DNA from: YC2-FULL-38-9 sp964629635
Lineage (GTDB): Bacteria > Patescibacteriota > Microgenomatia > UBA1406 > GWC2-37-13
DNA: 64,000 nucleotides
Assembly (NCBI GenBank): GCA_964629635.1
Contig: CAZVQS010000002.1
Location: 124,001-188,000, forward strand
Direction of reading: 5' to 3'
Part shown: one piece after another, positions 42,351 to 50,473 of the stretch
Position numbering within the stretch: position 1 is the first letter of the stretch
How the letters are laid out: each line of letters opens with the position of its first letter
Position numbers and translations under genes: made by a program
Notes under the pieces: model-generated
Databases searched by the model: none
What the model saw: the letters and a program-made list of their open reading frames with translations, nothing else
What the model was told of the DNA's origin: nothing

Positions 42351-42968
42351 CTATTGTAACAGATGGGTTTTTATTTTTTCGACAAGCCGTCCCAGCGCTT
42401 TGAGCCGGTGATTGGTCCGTTCATGTTCATCAGCGGTAAGCTCGTCGTAGTATTTGTTGAACTCCTCAACAATAAAGAGCGCGCGGTACGGATAGCCTTC
42501 GGTCGGATTGCCGCTTGGCGCATGCGCGATGCGTCCCCGTATGCGCTCCGATTCGCAGAAGGTGCGGTTTGATTGGGGATCGAAAAGGCACAGGGTAGTT
42601 TCAAGATATGCGGTGCGCTTGTCATCCGGCAGGTCTTCAAGCCGGTGGAGGGCGTATGCGATAAGTTCCTCATCGGTCGCATCTCTTCCCATCCAGCGTT
42701 TGGACTTCACGCCGGGCTCGTTATTGAGCGTTTCGATGAGGAGTCCGCCGTCATCCGCTATCGTGGGGAGCCCGGTCAGGTTTGCGTAAAAGCGCGCCTT
42801 GAGGATTGAGTTTTCCCGGAATGTTGTTCCGGTTTCCTCCGGATCCTCGTGTACGGCCAAATCATCAAGCGATACGACAGCAATACCCTGATCACGAAGC
42901 GGGGAAACACCCATATACAGTTCCTTCAGTTTTGCTTTGTTGTGGGTTGCGATGAGAACCTTATTCAT
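42351..42968 (-). CDS. rdgB: Non-canonical purine NTP pyrophosphatase (RdgB/HAM1)
   Basis: Hydrolyses dITP and XTP so that they are not built into DNA. The 205-residue protein has the family start VLIATHNKAKLKE, TFRENSILKARFYANLTGLPTIADDGGL and the ESERIRGRIA region. It overlaps lysS by four bases (its ATG begins at 42968). Confidence 0.92.
   Translation of the reverse strand: MNKVLIATHNKAKLKELYMGVSPLRDQGIAVVSLDDLAVHEDPEETGTTFRENSILKARFYANLTGLPTIADDGGLLIETLNNEPGVKSKRWMGRDATDEELIAYALHRLEDLPDDKRTAYLETTLCLFDPQSNRTFCESERIRGRIAHAPSGNPTEGYPYRALFIVEEFNKYYDELTADEHERTNHRLKALGRLVEKIKTHLLQ
42353..42358 (-). promoter_or_regulatory. Predicted -10 box of serS inside rdgB
   Basis: TACAAT on the minus strand, over the last codons of rdgB, eight bases before the serS ATG at 42344. 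Confidence 0.4.
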
Positions 42969-44542
42969 ACGGACCGCAGTTTTTTGATGACTTCGGTTAC
43001 GCCCTGTTCAAGGATAAGGTCGGCCGCTTTCGGACCGTACTGTTTGCCGGTAAGGGTATGGTAGAACGCGGAAAACACGTTTTTCGGTTTGAGTTCCATC
43101 TGTTTCATCGTATCGAACACTGCATTTTGAACTGACTCCCGGTCCTGCGCCGCTAGCTTTTCCAGCCGGTCGGCGAGAGCGGACATGAATTTTTTCTGGT
43201 CGTCTCCAATTGCTACCGGCGACGCAGTCTCTGTTCCGGCAGGAGCGGATGCGTATTTTTCAAGATAGGTCTTTGCGAATGCAATGCGCTCCGCAAGCAC
43301 GGTTTTTTCCGGTTCCTCAAGAGCGCGGCCGAGCTGTTTTTCAAACATTGCCGCGGGATCGCCTTTTGTCTTGAGGATGTTTGCGACGGTCCGGAAACGG
43401 GGGAGGAACAGCCGTTTTTCGGGAAAGGGCCGGACAACCGAAAGTTCGATCATCCTGGCAAAATCCGCGGCGACTTCGCCCTGTTTGCCTTCCTTCAGTT
43501 TTCCCTCTTTTTTGTCATAGTAGGCAGTCATGCACCGGTCATAATCGTCAAACAGGTTCGGTATCGTGTCGCCGTACGGATTGAAATCAAGGTGTGTCGT
43601 GATGGGGGTCCGCACCATGAAAAAGCGGAATACTTCGGGAGGAAGAATTCCGGTGACTTCCTTGGCGGATGTGCCGATGCCTTTTGAAGAGGACATCTTG
43701 CGCCCGCCGATCGTGAACCACTCATAGCCGCCGAGAGCGTCCGGCGGTTCGGTGCCCAGTATATCGCGGCAGAAGTGGGTGGCCATGTCATAGGATCCGC
43801 CTGAGGACATATGGTCCTTTCCTGAGGATTCGATCGTTATGCCGATCACTTTCCAGTGGGCAGGCCAGTCGAGCTTCCAGGGAAGTTTGCCGGTACCTCC
43901 GTACGGGGACACTTTCCCTTCATGCCCGCATCCTTTTGCCCAGCCGACCATGTTCGGCTCGCACCGGTAATGCACGAACTCCCCGTCCCATTTAAAGGCG
44001 TTTGTCGTGCCGATGTTTCCGCATTTTTCGCAGATGGGATTGAAGGGGATCCAGTCCGGTTTCCGTTCCGCTTTGGCGACTTCCTTGTAGATTCTGCGCA
44101 CTGTGTCGGCGTTATCGAGAAACGTCTTGATCACGCCGTCCATTTTGCCCGACTGGTACAGCTCGTGCGACCAGATGATCTGCGGCTTGCAGTTGAGGGA
44201 TTGGAACACGTCAATAAATTCCTGCGCGTAGTACTTCGCGAAGCTTTCGAATCCTTCAACCGGCGAAGGCACCTGAAAAAGCGATTTACCCGCGTACGCA
44301 CTCCATTTTTTCTGGTCAAGATAGGAGGGGATCGCGTCCATGGGGTCCATGTCGTTGAATACATAGGAAAAGCTTGCATTCACGCCGTTTTCGACAAGTA
44401 CCTTGTACATGAGGTCGTGCACCATCACGCCGCGAAGCGACCCCACGTGTATCCGCCCGGAGGGCGTTTTCATGTCGTCCACCCACTCGAGGGGGAGATT
44501 GCGCTCCTTGAACTTTTTTGCCATCCTGTCTGCCCAGATCAT
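42965..44542 (-). CDS. lysS: Lysyl-tRNA synthetase, class I (archaeal type)
   Basis: Attaches lysine to tRNA-Lys. This is the class I enzyme: TPSGRIHVGSLRG (HIGH-type signature), zinc-type cysteines (CEKCGN and CEPN..GCGHEG), and MSSSKG (KMSKS-type) near residue 285. Class II LysRS is the common bacterial form; class I is found in archaea, spirochaetes and some others. The frame of 525 residues is complete. It overlaps greA and rdgB by four bases each. Confidence 0.95.
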   Translation of the reverse strand: MIWADRMAKKFKERNLPLEWVDDMKTPSGRIHVGSLRGVMVHDLMYKVLVENGVNASFSYVFNDMDPMDAIPSYLDQKKWSAYAGKSLFQVPSPVEGFESFAKYYAQEFIDVFQSLNCKPQIIWSHELYQSGKMDGVIKTFLDNADTVRRIYKEVAKAERKPDWIPFNPICEKCGNIGTTNAFKWDGEFVHYRCEPNMVGWAKGCGHEGKVSPYGGTGKLPWKLDWPAHWKVIGITIESSGKDHMSSGGSYDMATHFCRDILGTEPPDALGGYEWFTIGGRKMSSSKGIGTSAKEVTGILPPEVFRFFMVRTPITTHLDFNPYGDTIPNLFDDYDRCMTAYYDKKEGKLKEGKQGEVAADFARMIELSVVRPFPEKRLFLPRFRTVANILKTKGDPAAMFEKQLGRALEEPEKTVLAERIAFAKTYLEKYASAPAGTETASPVAIGDDQKKFMSALADRLEKLAAQDRESVQNAVFDTMKQMELKPKNVFSAFYHTLTGKQYGPKAADLILEQGVTEVIKKLRSV

Positions 44543-45003
44543 TTGATTGAAAGTATTTTGTATTTAATGGATCCTGAGGGAATCTGGATTTCGATGATGT
44601 CGCCGACTTTCTTGCCGATGAGCGCCTTGCCGATGGGCGAGGTGTAGGAGAGCTTCTTGTTCATCGGGTCCGCTTCGAATTCACCGACTACATGGATGTC
44701 TTCCACGTCGTTGTTGATTTCGACGGTCACGTGGGTGCCGATGGCAACCGATCCGTCAGTCGGCGCGCTTTCCACGACCTCGGCGTTCCTGATGACTTCC
44801 TCAAGTTCCTGGATGCGGCCTTCAAGCAGCGAAAGCTCGTCCCGTGCGGACGTATACGCGCTGTTTTCGGACAGGTCTCCCATGCCGCGCGCGCGCTCGA
44901 GCTTTTCAACGGCGCCGGGACGCTTCACTTCCTGCAGATCCTTGAGTTCGAGATTGAGTTTTTCCAGCCCTTCTTTCGTGAACTGTATTTTTTTCAGTAC
45001 CAT
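44539..45003 (-). CDS. greA: Transcription elongation factor GreA
   Basis: Rescues backtracked RNA polymerase by stimulating transcript cleavage. From the ATG at 45003 it is 154 residues: an N-terminal coiled coil with the acidic tip (ARGMGDLSENSAYTSAR) and the C-terminal FKBP-like domain with TSPIGKALIGKKVGD. The frame is open further upstream, but MVLKKIQFT is the usual GreA start. It shares a transcript with lysS and rdgB. Confidence 0.96.
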   Translation of the reverse strand: MVLKKIQFTKEGLEKLNLELKDLQEVKRPGAVEKLERARGMGDLSENSAYTSARDELSLLEGRIQELEEVIRNAEVVESAPTDGSVAIGTHVTVEINNDVEDIHVVGEFEADPMNKKLSYTSPIGKALIGKKVGDIIEIQIPSGSIKYKILSIK

Positions 45004-45131
45004 AGGCAAAACAAAAAATAGACCCCATAAAACACTTTGCTTGTGTATGGAAGGGATCGATGGTAAAATTATCATACAAAAATTGACCTCCAAAGTCAAA
45101 TTTGTATTAGTTTGGTAAAAAACTCAAGGCT

Positions 45132-45204
45132 GGTCCCATCGTCTAGAGGCCTAGGACGACAGATTCTCAATCTGTAAACTCGGGTTCGAATCCCGATGGG
45201 ATCA
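45132..45204 (+). tRNA. tRNA-Glu (anticodon CTC)
   Basis: A complete cloverleaf: acceptor GGTCCCA (45132-45138) with TGGGATC (45197-45203), anticodon stem ACAGA/TCTGT with loop TTCTCAA, and T arm TCGGG-TTCGAAT-CCCGA. The anticodon CTC reads GAG. The discriminator is A; CCA is not encoded (ACA follows), so a CCA-adding enzyme is needed. A likely promoter is TTGACC (45083-45088) with TATTAG (45105-45110). Confidence 0.95.
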
Positions 45205-45212
45205 CAAAAAAA

Positions 45213-45238
45213 CCCCGCCTGTTACGGCGGGGCTTTTT
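45213..45238 (+). terminator. Bidirectional intrinsic terminator
   Basis: CCCCGCC (45213-45219), loop TGTTAC, GGCGGGG (45226-45232), followed by CTTTTT and preceded by eight A. It can end the tRNA transcript and, on the other strand, the DsbA-like gene that stops at 45254. Confidence 0.88.
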
Positions 45239-45253
45239 AATGAAATGTTGCTG

Positions 45254-46300
45254 TTATTTTGCCGGTTCGCATCCTGCCGCGGAATTGGTGGTTGTCGCAT
45301 CCGCCGCGGGCGCGTCGTCAGTCACGGAAAGCGATACCGCCACATCCGTCTTTGAGATTTCGTTCTTGCAGTATTCGGGCTTGTTCTTGCTTGCCGCGCA
45401 CACGAGATCCTTGATCGCGTTGGCGTTGCGACCGCCGAAATCGAACTCCGATACGGTCTGGGATCCGTTGGCAAGGAGCGTCGGGGATCCGGATACGCTG
45501 TACTTATTGGCGATGTCGAAGTCCGCCTGCGCATATTTGTTCCCCCGTTTCGCATCGGTGGTGCATGCGGTCAGCTGGTCGGTGTCGACTCCTGCGGTTG
45601 AAAGGCACTGCTCGGTCTTGCCCTCCTGCATGTAGCAGGAAACATACGGCCAGTATTTGTCGGCCTGTTCTTCACGGATGCAGATCTGTTTCAGGTTCTC
45701 CTGCGCTTCCTCGTCTCCGTGCATCGCGGTGATCTTTCCGTTCTCGATCGCGCCGATATAGCGGACCGAAAGCGCGGATGCGAGTTCCGGAACTTCAGCA
45801 AGGGCTTTCTTGAACGCACGCTGCATCTGGAGTCCGTAGGGGCAGTTGGCAACTACAAATGCGGTCAGGTTCGGCTTGTCCGAAGTTTTGATATCCTTGG
45901 CCGCCGTCTTGGTGGCGGTGCCGGCCGATGCCTGCGCCTTGTTCAGGTCGTCAACTTTTATGCCGGATGTGAAAAGCAGCTTGCCGTCCTGGGTGATGTA
46001 TGAAGTATATTTCTGGTTGTTGACCGTAAGTTCGAATTCATACAAGCCGCTTGTTTCCTTGAGCGAATTGATTTCGTATTTCGTGTTGGGGTCGTTTATG
46101 ACCTTCTTGATGACTTCCGGCAGCACTTTCGTTTTCATGGCGTTTGCGCCGGGTCCGCCTTTTGTGAATTTGAGGAACGCGAAAAGGCCTATAAGAACCA
46201 CAATTATTGCAATGGGGATCCACTTGTTTTTCGGGGAAGTTTCTTGTAATCCCTCATCTACCTGAGGCACCGGTTTGTTTGGTTTTTGAACTTTTTTCAT
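45254..46300 (-). CDS. Membrane-anchored DsbA-like thioredoxin-fold protein with CPYG active site
   Basis: 348 residues: a short cytoplasmic start, one membrane segment (27-44), a spacer domain (about 55-115) and a thioredoxin-fold domain starting near 145 (LTAFVVANCPYGLQMQRAF). The CxxC motif is reduced to CPYG, with only Cys153. Further cysteines stand in pairs downstream (ICIREE...SCYMQ, CLSTAGV...ACTT). It may be a disulphide isomerase or a binding protein rather than an oxidase. The start at 46300 is favoured because the ATG at 46309 overlaps the -10 box. Confidence 0.82.
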   Translation of the reverse strand: MKKVQKPNKPVPQVDEGLQETSPKNKWIPIAIIVVLIGLFAFLKFTKGGPGANAMKTKVLPEVIKKVINDPNTKYEINSLKETSGLYEFELTVNNQKYTSYITQDGKLLFTSGIKVDDLNKAQASAGTATKTAAKDIKTSDKPNLTAFVVANCPYGLQMQRAFKKALAEVPELASALSVRYIGAIENGKITAMHGDEEAQENLKQICIREEQADKYWPYVSCYMQEGKTEQCLSTAGVDTDQLTACTTDAKRGNKYAQADFDIANKYSVSGSPTLLANGSQTVSEFDFGGRNANAIKDLVCAASKNKPEYCKNEISKTDVAVSLSVTDDAPAADATTTNSAAGCEPAK

Positions 46301-46307
46301 AGTCCTC

Positions 46308-46336
46308 ATTAAATAGTATTTTCAAATAAAAGTCAA
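46308..46336 (-). promoter_or_regulatory. Strong predicted promoter of the DsbA-like gene
   Basis: On the minus strand TTGACT (46331-46336), a 17-base spacer, and TTTAAT (46308-46313), ending seven bases before the ATG at 46300. An inverted repeat ACTCTC-ATTTG-GAGAGT (46336-46352) touches the -35 box. Confidence 0.65.
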
Positions 46337-46382
46337 CTCTCATTTGGAGAGTAATAGTTTGAAGTATTTACCCCGGGAACGC

Positions 46383-46721
46383 TCAGCAGAGAGCGGTTCC
46401 ATTCCTGGATTTTTTGGGAAGCTTGATGAGCGAGTACTTATCCGGCGTATCGGTGGCCAGTATCATGCCGTTTGAGTAGCGCCCCATCATTTTTCTCGGT
46501 TCGAGGTTTGCGACAAAGAGGTATTTGTTTCCCTGGAGTTTTTCAGGCGTATACTCTTTCGCGATACCCGAAAGGATTTCGACAATCCCGTAATCCTCCC
46601 CGAAGTCAACGGTCAAAACGAGCAGTTTTTCGCTGCCTTCAAGCTTGACCGCCGTTTTTATTTCGCCTACCCGCAGGTCAAGTTTCTTGAAATCGGCATA
46701 CGTGCAGTTTGTTTTTTTCAT
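46383..46721 (-). CDS. tRNA-binding domain protein (MetRS C-terminal/EMAPII-like)
   Basis: 112 residues forming a single OB-fold tRNA-binding domain: FKKLDLRVGEIKTAVKLEGSEKLLVLTVDFG, then VANLEPRKMMGRYSNGMILA. This domain is found at the end of bacterial MetRS or as a free protein that helps MetRS bind tRNA. In this window it is stand-alone. The start at 46721 follows from the -10 box seven bases upstream. Confidence 0.88.
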   Translation of the reverse strand: MKKTNCTYADFKKLDLRVGEIKTAVKLEGSEKLLVLTVDFGEDYGIVEILSGIAKEYTPEKLQGNKYLFVANLEPRKMMGRYSNGMILATDTPDKYSLIKLPKKSRNGTALC

Positions 46722-46728
46722 ACCGAGA

Positions 46729-46736
46729 ATTATACT
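46729..46736. promoter_or_regulatory. Overlapping divergent -10 boxes
   Basis: On the plus strand TATACT (46731-46736) ends seven bases before the Nudix ATG at 46744. On the minus strand TATAAT (46729-46734) ends seven bases before the ATG at 46721. The two boxes share four base pairs and the whole gap between start codons is 22 bp. Confidence 0.6.
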
Positions 46737-46743
46737 TAAACCT

Positions 46744-47280
46744 ATGGCAGATACGCAAATCGAAATGGTGGATGTCGTCAACGAAAACGACGAAGTTACC
46801 GGTCAGGCGGACAAACGGGAGGCCCACGCGAAAGGCCTTCTCCACCGTACCGTCATATCCGAAGTGAAAAACGGGAAGGGGGAGTGGCTGCTCGTGAAAC
46901 AGGCGGGCGACCGGCAGGACGCGGGACAGTATGTGTCGCCGGTCGGCGGCCATGTGCGTGCGGGCGAACCGGTTGAGGACGCGCTCAGGCGCGAAGCCAT
47001 GGAGGAGGTGGGGCTGTCGGACTTCATGTTTTCCTATATCGGCAAGGACATATTCAACCGTACGGTCCTGGGGAGGAGGGAAAACCACCTGTTTATCCTT
47101 TTTGAATTGCAGTCCGATGCAGCACCGGTTTTGAACGCGGAATCGGATTCATGCCGGTGGTTCACGACTCAAGAGCTGAAACGGGAACTGAAAGATCATC
47201 CCGAGCTTTTCGGAGACGCGTTTCATTTCGTGGTCAAACGGTTTTTCCGCGATGAACTACTTGGCGTAAACGCGGTATAG
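46744..47280 (+). CDS. Nudix hydrolase
   Basis: 178 residues with the Nudix box GGHVRAGEPVEDALRREAMEEVGL (spread over about 70-94; key residues G, E, REAMEE). The N-terminal VDVVNENDEVTG resembles the isopentenyl-diphosphate isomerase/YfcD-like group. The substrate is a nucleoside diphosphate linked to another group, not known more exactly. Its 3' end overlaps alaS (opposite strand) by 24 bases. Confidence 0.88.
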   Translation: MADTQIEMVDVVNENDEVTGQADKREAHAKGLLHRTVISEVKNGKGEWLLVKQAGDRQDAGQYVSPVGGHVRAGEPVEDALRREAMEEVGLSDFMFSYIGKDIFNRTVLGRRENHLFILFELQSDAAPVLNAESDSCRWFTTQELKRELKDHPELFGDAFHFVVKRFFRDELLGVNAV

Positions 47281-49041
47281 GTTGCTTCCGATCTTTTCGC
47301 TTTTGTAGATGCTGATTTTTCCGATTTCCCCGGTATTCTTCACATGGGGTCCTCCGCAGAATTCCTTGGAATAGCCGCCGATGAAATATACCTTCACCAT
47401 ATCCGGATACTTTTCGCGGAAGAACGATTTCGCACCAAGTTTTTCGGCGTCCGTCTTCGGCATGATCCTGAACTCCACGGGAAGCGCGGCCCGTATTTTT
47501 TCGTTTACGATATCCTGCACTTTCATGATCTCCTCGGGAGACGGTTTTTTAGTGGAATAAAAATCGAACCTGAGCCGTTCCCCGGTGATGTTTGACCCTT
47601 CCTGGCGGATTTCGGATCCGAGAACGTCATAGAGCGCCTGGTGCAGAAGGTGGGTTGCCGTATGGTAATTCAATACCTGCGCGCTGTTGTCCGCGAGGCC
47701 GCCCTTGAATTTACCGGCAGACGCGGTGCGGGACAGGTCCTTGTGTTTCTGGAACTCCGCATGAAACTGCTTCTTGTCGATCGTTTGGCCTTTTTCCCGG
47801 AACAGTTCTTCGGTGATTTCAAGCGGAAACCCGTAGGACTGGTACAAATCAAATGCCTTCTTGCCGTCGATCGTTTCAACTTTCTGTATTTCCTTGAGCC
47901 CCCGTTCGATGCTTCGTCCGAACCGGTCGATCTCTTCCTCGATCACGCGGACTATTGCATCGCGGTCTTTTGCGCGTTCGAAATGCACCGTGTCGTACGT
48001 CGCAAGCACGCCCTCGTCGGCGATCGAGCCGAGCGCTTTCGGGTTGAGGCGGCCGGTCAGCTGGTGCATCTTGACCGCAGCCCTCCGGAGAAGGCGCCTG
48101 AGGAAATATCCCTGTTCCTTGTTCGTCGGGTATACGCCGTTTTTAATGATGAAGACCGATGCCTTCAGGTGGTCGGCGATAATCCTTATTTGAGAACGGA
48201 ATGCGGGATCTTCGTACGACCTGCCCGTTTCCGCTTCAACCGCGTTAACTATTTTCGCATACAGGTCCGTTTTGAAAATATCCGGATCATCGTTTGCCGC
48301 CGCCAGTATCCGCTCAAGCCCGCCGCCGAAGTCCACATTCTTGGCGGGAAGTTCGGAAAAGGAGCCGTCTGTGTTTTTCTTGAACTGCATGAAAACGGAA
48401 TTGCCTATTTCAAGGAACCGTCCGCAGTCACAGTTTGGATGGCACGTCTCCCCGAACTTGCGGTCATGAGGGACCGTGGTGAATTCATAAAACACTTCGC
48501 TGTCCGGACCGCCCGGTTCGCCGGCCGGCATGTTTTCCGGCACTCCGGCGCGCGACCACCAGTTTTTTTCGGGACCGTATTTGAAGATGTGGCTTTCGTC
48601 AACGCCCGCTTTGATCCATGCGTCGTACGCTTCCGTGTCCTCCCCGATTTCGGAGGATCCCTTGAATACGGATACGTACAGCTTGTCTTTGTTGAGCCCA
48701 AGGACCCGGGTAAGGAAATCCCAGAACCAGGGAATCTGTTCCTTTTTGAAATACGTACCGAGCGACCAGTTGCCCATCATCTCGAAAAACGTAGTATGGC
48801 GGTTGTCTCCCACTTCCTCGATGTCCTGCGAGCGGAAACACGGCTGGATATTGTAGAGTTTTTTTCCCAGCGGGTGCGGCTCGCCCAGGAGATAGGGAAC
48901 AAGCTGCTGCATGCCGGATCCGGTAAACAGGGTGGTCGGATCGTCTTTGGGTACGAGGGGGATGGGGGGGACTTCCTTATGGTCCCGTTCGGCCCAGAAA
49001 TCGCCGTATTGTTTGCGGAGTTTCACATGCGTTATTGTCAT
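47257..49041 (-). CDS. alaS: Alanyl-tRNA synthetase without the C-terminal domain
   Basis: 594 residues; most bacterial AlaRS have about 870. The class II catalytic core (FTGSGMQQLVPYLLG, FFEMMGNWSLGTYFK, FGGGLERILA) and the editing domain (HTATHLLH, and C/H in CGGPHV) are present, so serine editing should work. The DHHA1/C-Ala region that links the two and dimerises is missing. The frame is continuous and the ending (IGSNLYRVYAK) is normal for shortened forms. It is divergent from nnrD, with 35 bases between the start codons. Confidence 0.95.
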   Translation of the reverse strand: MTITHVKLRKQYGDFWAERDHKEVPPIPLVPKDDPTTLFTGSGMQQLVPYLLGEPHPLGKKLYNIQPCFRSQDIEEVGDNRHTTFFEMMGNWSLGTYFKKEQIPWFWDFLTRVLGLNKDKLYVSVFKGSSEIGEDTEAYDAWIKAGVDESHIFKYGPEKNWWSRAGVPENMPAGEPGGPDSEVFYEFTTVPHDRKFGETCHPNCDCGRFLEIGNSVFMQFKKNTDGSFSELPAKNVDFGGGLERILAAANDDPDIFKTDLYAKIVNAVEAETGRSYEDPAFRSQIRIIADHLKASVFIIKNGVYPTNKEQGYFLRRLLRRAAVKMHQLTGRLNPKALGSIADEGVLATYDTVHFERAKDRDAIVRVIEEEIDRFGRSIERGLKEIQKVETIDGKKAFDLYQSYGFPLEITEELFREKGQTIDKKQFHAEFQKHKDLSRTASAGKFKGGLADNSAQVLNYHTATHLLHQALYDVLGSEIRQEGSNITGERLRFDFYSTKKPSPEEIMKVQDIVNEKIRAALPVEFRIMPKTDAEKLGAKSFFREKYPDMVKVYFIGGYSKEFCGGPHVKNTGEIGKISIYKSEKIGSNLYRVYAK

Positions 49042-49049
49042 AATGTAGA

Positions 49050-49069
49050 ATTATAGCAGCAAATAGTAT
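49050..49069. promoter_or_regulatory. Divergent promoters of alaS and nnrD
   Basis: Minus strand: TATAAT (49050-49055), eight bases before the alaS ATG at 49041. Plus strand: TAGTAT (49064-49069), seven bases before the ATG at 49077. Confidence 0.5.
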
Positions 49070-49076
49070 TGAATAT

Positions 49077-50012
49077 ATGATCATCACCACCTCAAATCAC
49101 GATTCGGCCGCGCCGTTTTTTCAGGGGTTCCCTTTGCCGGGAGCACGTTCCCACAAAGGGCAGAACGGTAAGGTAATGATAATCGGGGGATCGGCGCTTT
49201 TCCACAGCGCGGTCATATGGTCTGCCGAGGCAGCTTCCCATTTTGCGGACATGGTTCATTTTTCCTCAACAAGCGAAAACAACGAAATCATGAAGGACGT
49301 CAAAAAGAAATGGCGAAACGGCATCGTCGTGCCTCAGTCGGAAATCCCCGCTTACATAACGGAAGATGACGCCGTGCTTCTCGGCACCGGCATGGTGCGC
49401 GGGCAAAAACCCGTGAATGCCGCGCCCGTTACCGATTACGGGTCCATCCTCCGGATGGCGGACGAAAGCGAACGGACATACCTGTTGACCCGATATCTCC
49501 TGAGTTCTTTCCCCAGCAAAAAATGGATCATTGACGCGGGGTCCCTCCAGATGATGGAGCCTGACTGGTTGAAAAAGCTGGCAACGAAACCGATCCTGAC
49601 GCCCCATCAGAAGGAGTTCGCAACGCTTTTCGGTACGGATGTCGCAGGACTGGGGAGGGAGGATAAAATCGCCGCAGTGAAACGGTCGGCACGGGAGTAC
49701 GGATGTGTAATTCTTTTGAAAGCAGGATATGACATCGTATCGGACGGAGAAACGACTCATGTGATCGAAGGCGGAAACGCCGGCTTGACCAAAGGCGGCA
49801 CCGGCGATATCCTCGCAGGCCTTGCTGCATCCTTTTATGCCCGGCATAACGCGCTCGATTCCGCGGTGCTTTCGTCGTTTCTTCTCAAGAAAACCGCTGA
49901 CCGGCTGTTTACGCGCAAGGGATTCTGGTACAACAACTCCGACATCCTGGGCGCGCTGCCGGATGTCTTGTACGAGATCGTCAAATCGATTCCCGGGTTG
50001 ACAGATCCGTGA
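49077..50012 (+). CDS. nnrD: ADP/ATP-dependent (S)-NAD(P)H-hydrate dehydratase
   Basis: Repairs hydrated NAD(P)H. The 311-residue protein has the ribokinase-like fold of the family: SHKGQNGKVMIIGGSALFHSA near 22-42, ILTPHQKEFATLF and the ATP-binding GNAGLTKGGTGDILAG near 240-255. The epimerase (NnrE) half found in fused enzymes is not present here. The region around residues 85-125 is more divergent. Confidence 0.88.
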   Translation: MIITTSNHDSAAPFFQGFPLPGARSHKGQNGKVMIIGGSALFHSAVIWSAEAASHFADMVHFSSTSENNEIMKDVKKKWRNGIVVPQSEIPAYITEDDAVLLGTGMVRGQKPVNAAPVTDYGSILRMADESERTYLLTRYLLSSFPSKKWIIDAGSLQMMEPDWLKKLATKPILTPHQKEFATLFGTDVAGLGREDKIAAVKRSAREYGCVILLKAGYDIVSDGETTHVIEGGNAGLTKGGTGDILAGLAASFYARHNALDSAVLSSFLLKKTADRLFTRKGFWYNNSDILGALPDVLYEIVKSIPGLTDP

Positions 50013-50041
50013 CGATCGGTTACTATAAGGGAAAGAATTCT

Positions 50042-50473
50042 ATGAAAAAAGAGACAGGAATCGCTATTTTTTTGGGGATCGCCTTCGGGCTCGGCCTGTC
50101 CCTTTTCATGATCTTCAAGACCAAAGACACCCAGATGGGCAAATCAAAGCCGCTTACCAGCGAAAAACGGATCACTCCCGTGGCCATGAAAGTGGATACT
50201 CAGAGCATGACATTCAAGGTCAACGAACCGATGGACAAATTCATCACTCTCTCCAAAACGGTTACTATCAAAGGGGAAGGGGAGAAAGATGCGCTTCTTG
50301 TCGTGCAGTCGCCCATCAAGGACATGGCGGTGAAACTGGATAAAACGGATTTCAAGATCGATTTCCCCCTTGCGCTCGGCGAAAACGTGATTAACCTGTC
50401 TCTGTATCCGGTTGATTCACAGGGCAGGGTATTGCAGAAGGAATTACGAGTTTATTACCTGGACGAACAATGA
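50042..50473 (+). CDS. Membrane-anchored protein of unknown function
   Basis: 143 residues from the ATG at 50042: one N-terminal membrane segment (about 7-24) and an extracytoplasmic beta-rich domain (about 60-140, resembling bacterial Ig-like repeats: KTVTIKGEGEKDALLVV). A GGGAAAG stretch precedes the ATG. It overlaps the next gene by four bases; both products seem to be extracytoplasmic. Confidence 0.7.
   Translation: MKKETGIAIFLGIAFGLGLSLFMIFKTKDTQMGKSKPLTSEKRITPVAMKVDTQSMTFKVNEPMDKFITLSKTVTIKGEGEKDALLVVQSPIKDMAVKLDKTDFKIDFPLALGENVINLSLYPVDSQGRVLQKELRVYYLDEQ

Noticed and set aside
47641..49056. A 471-codon open frame on the plus strand opposite alaS
   Set aside because: It is an antisense shadow of a well-supported synthetase gene; long antisense frames are common with this codon use.
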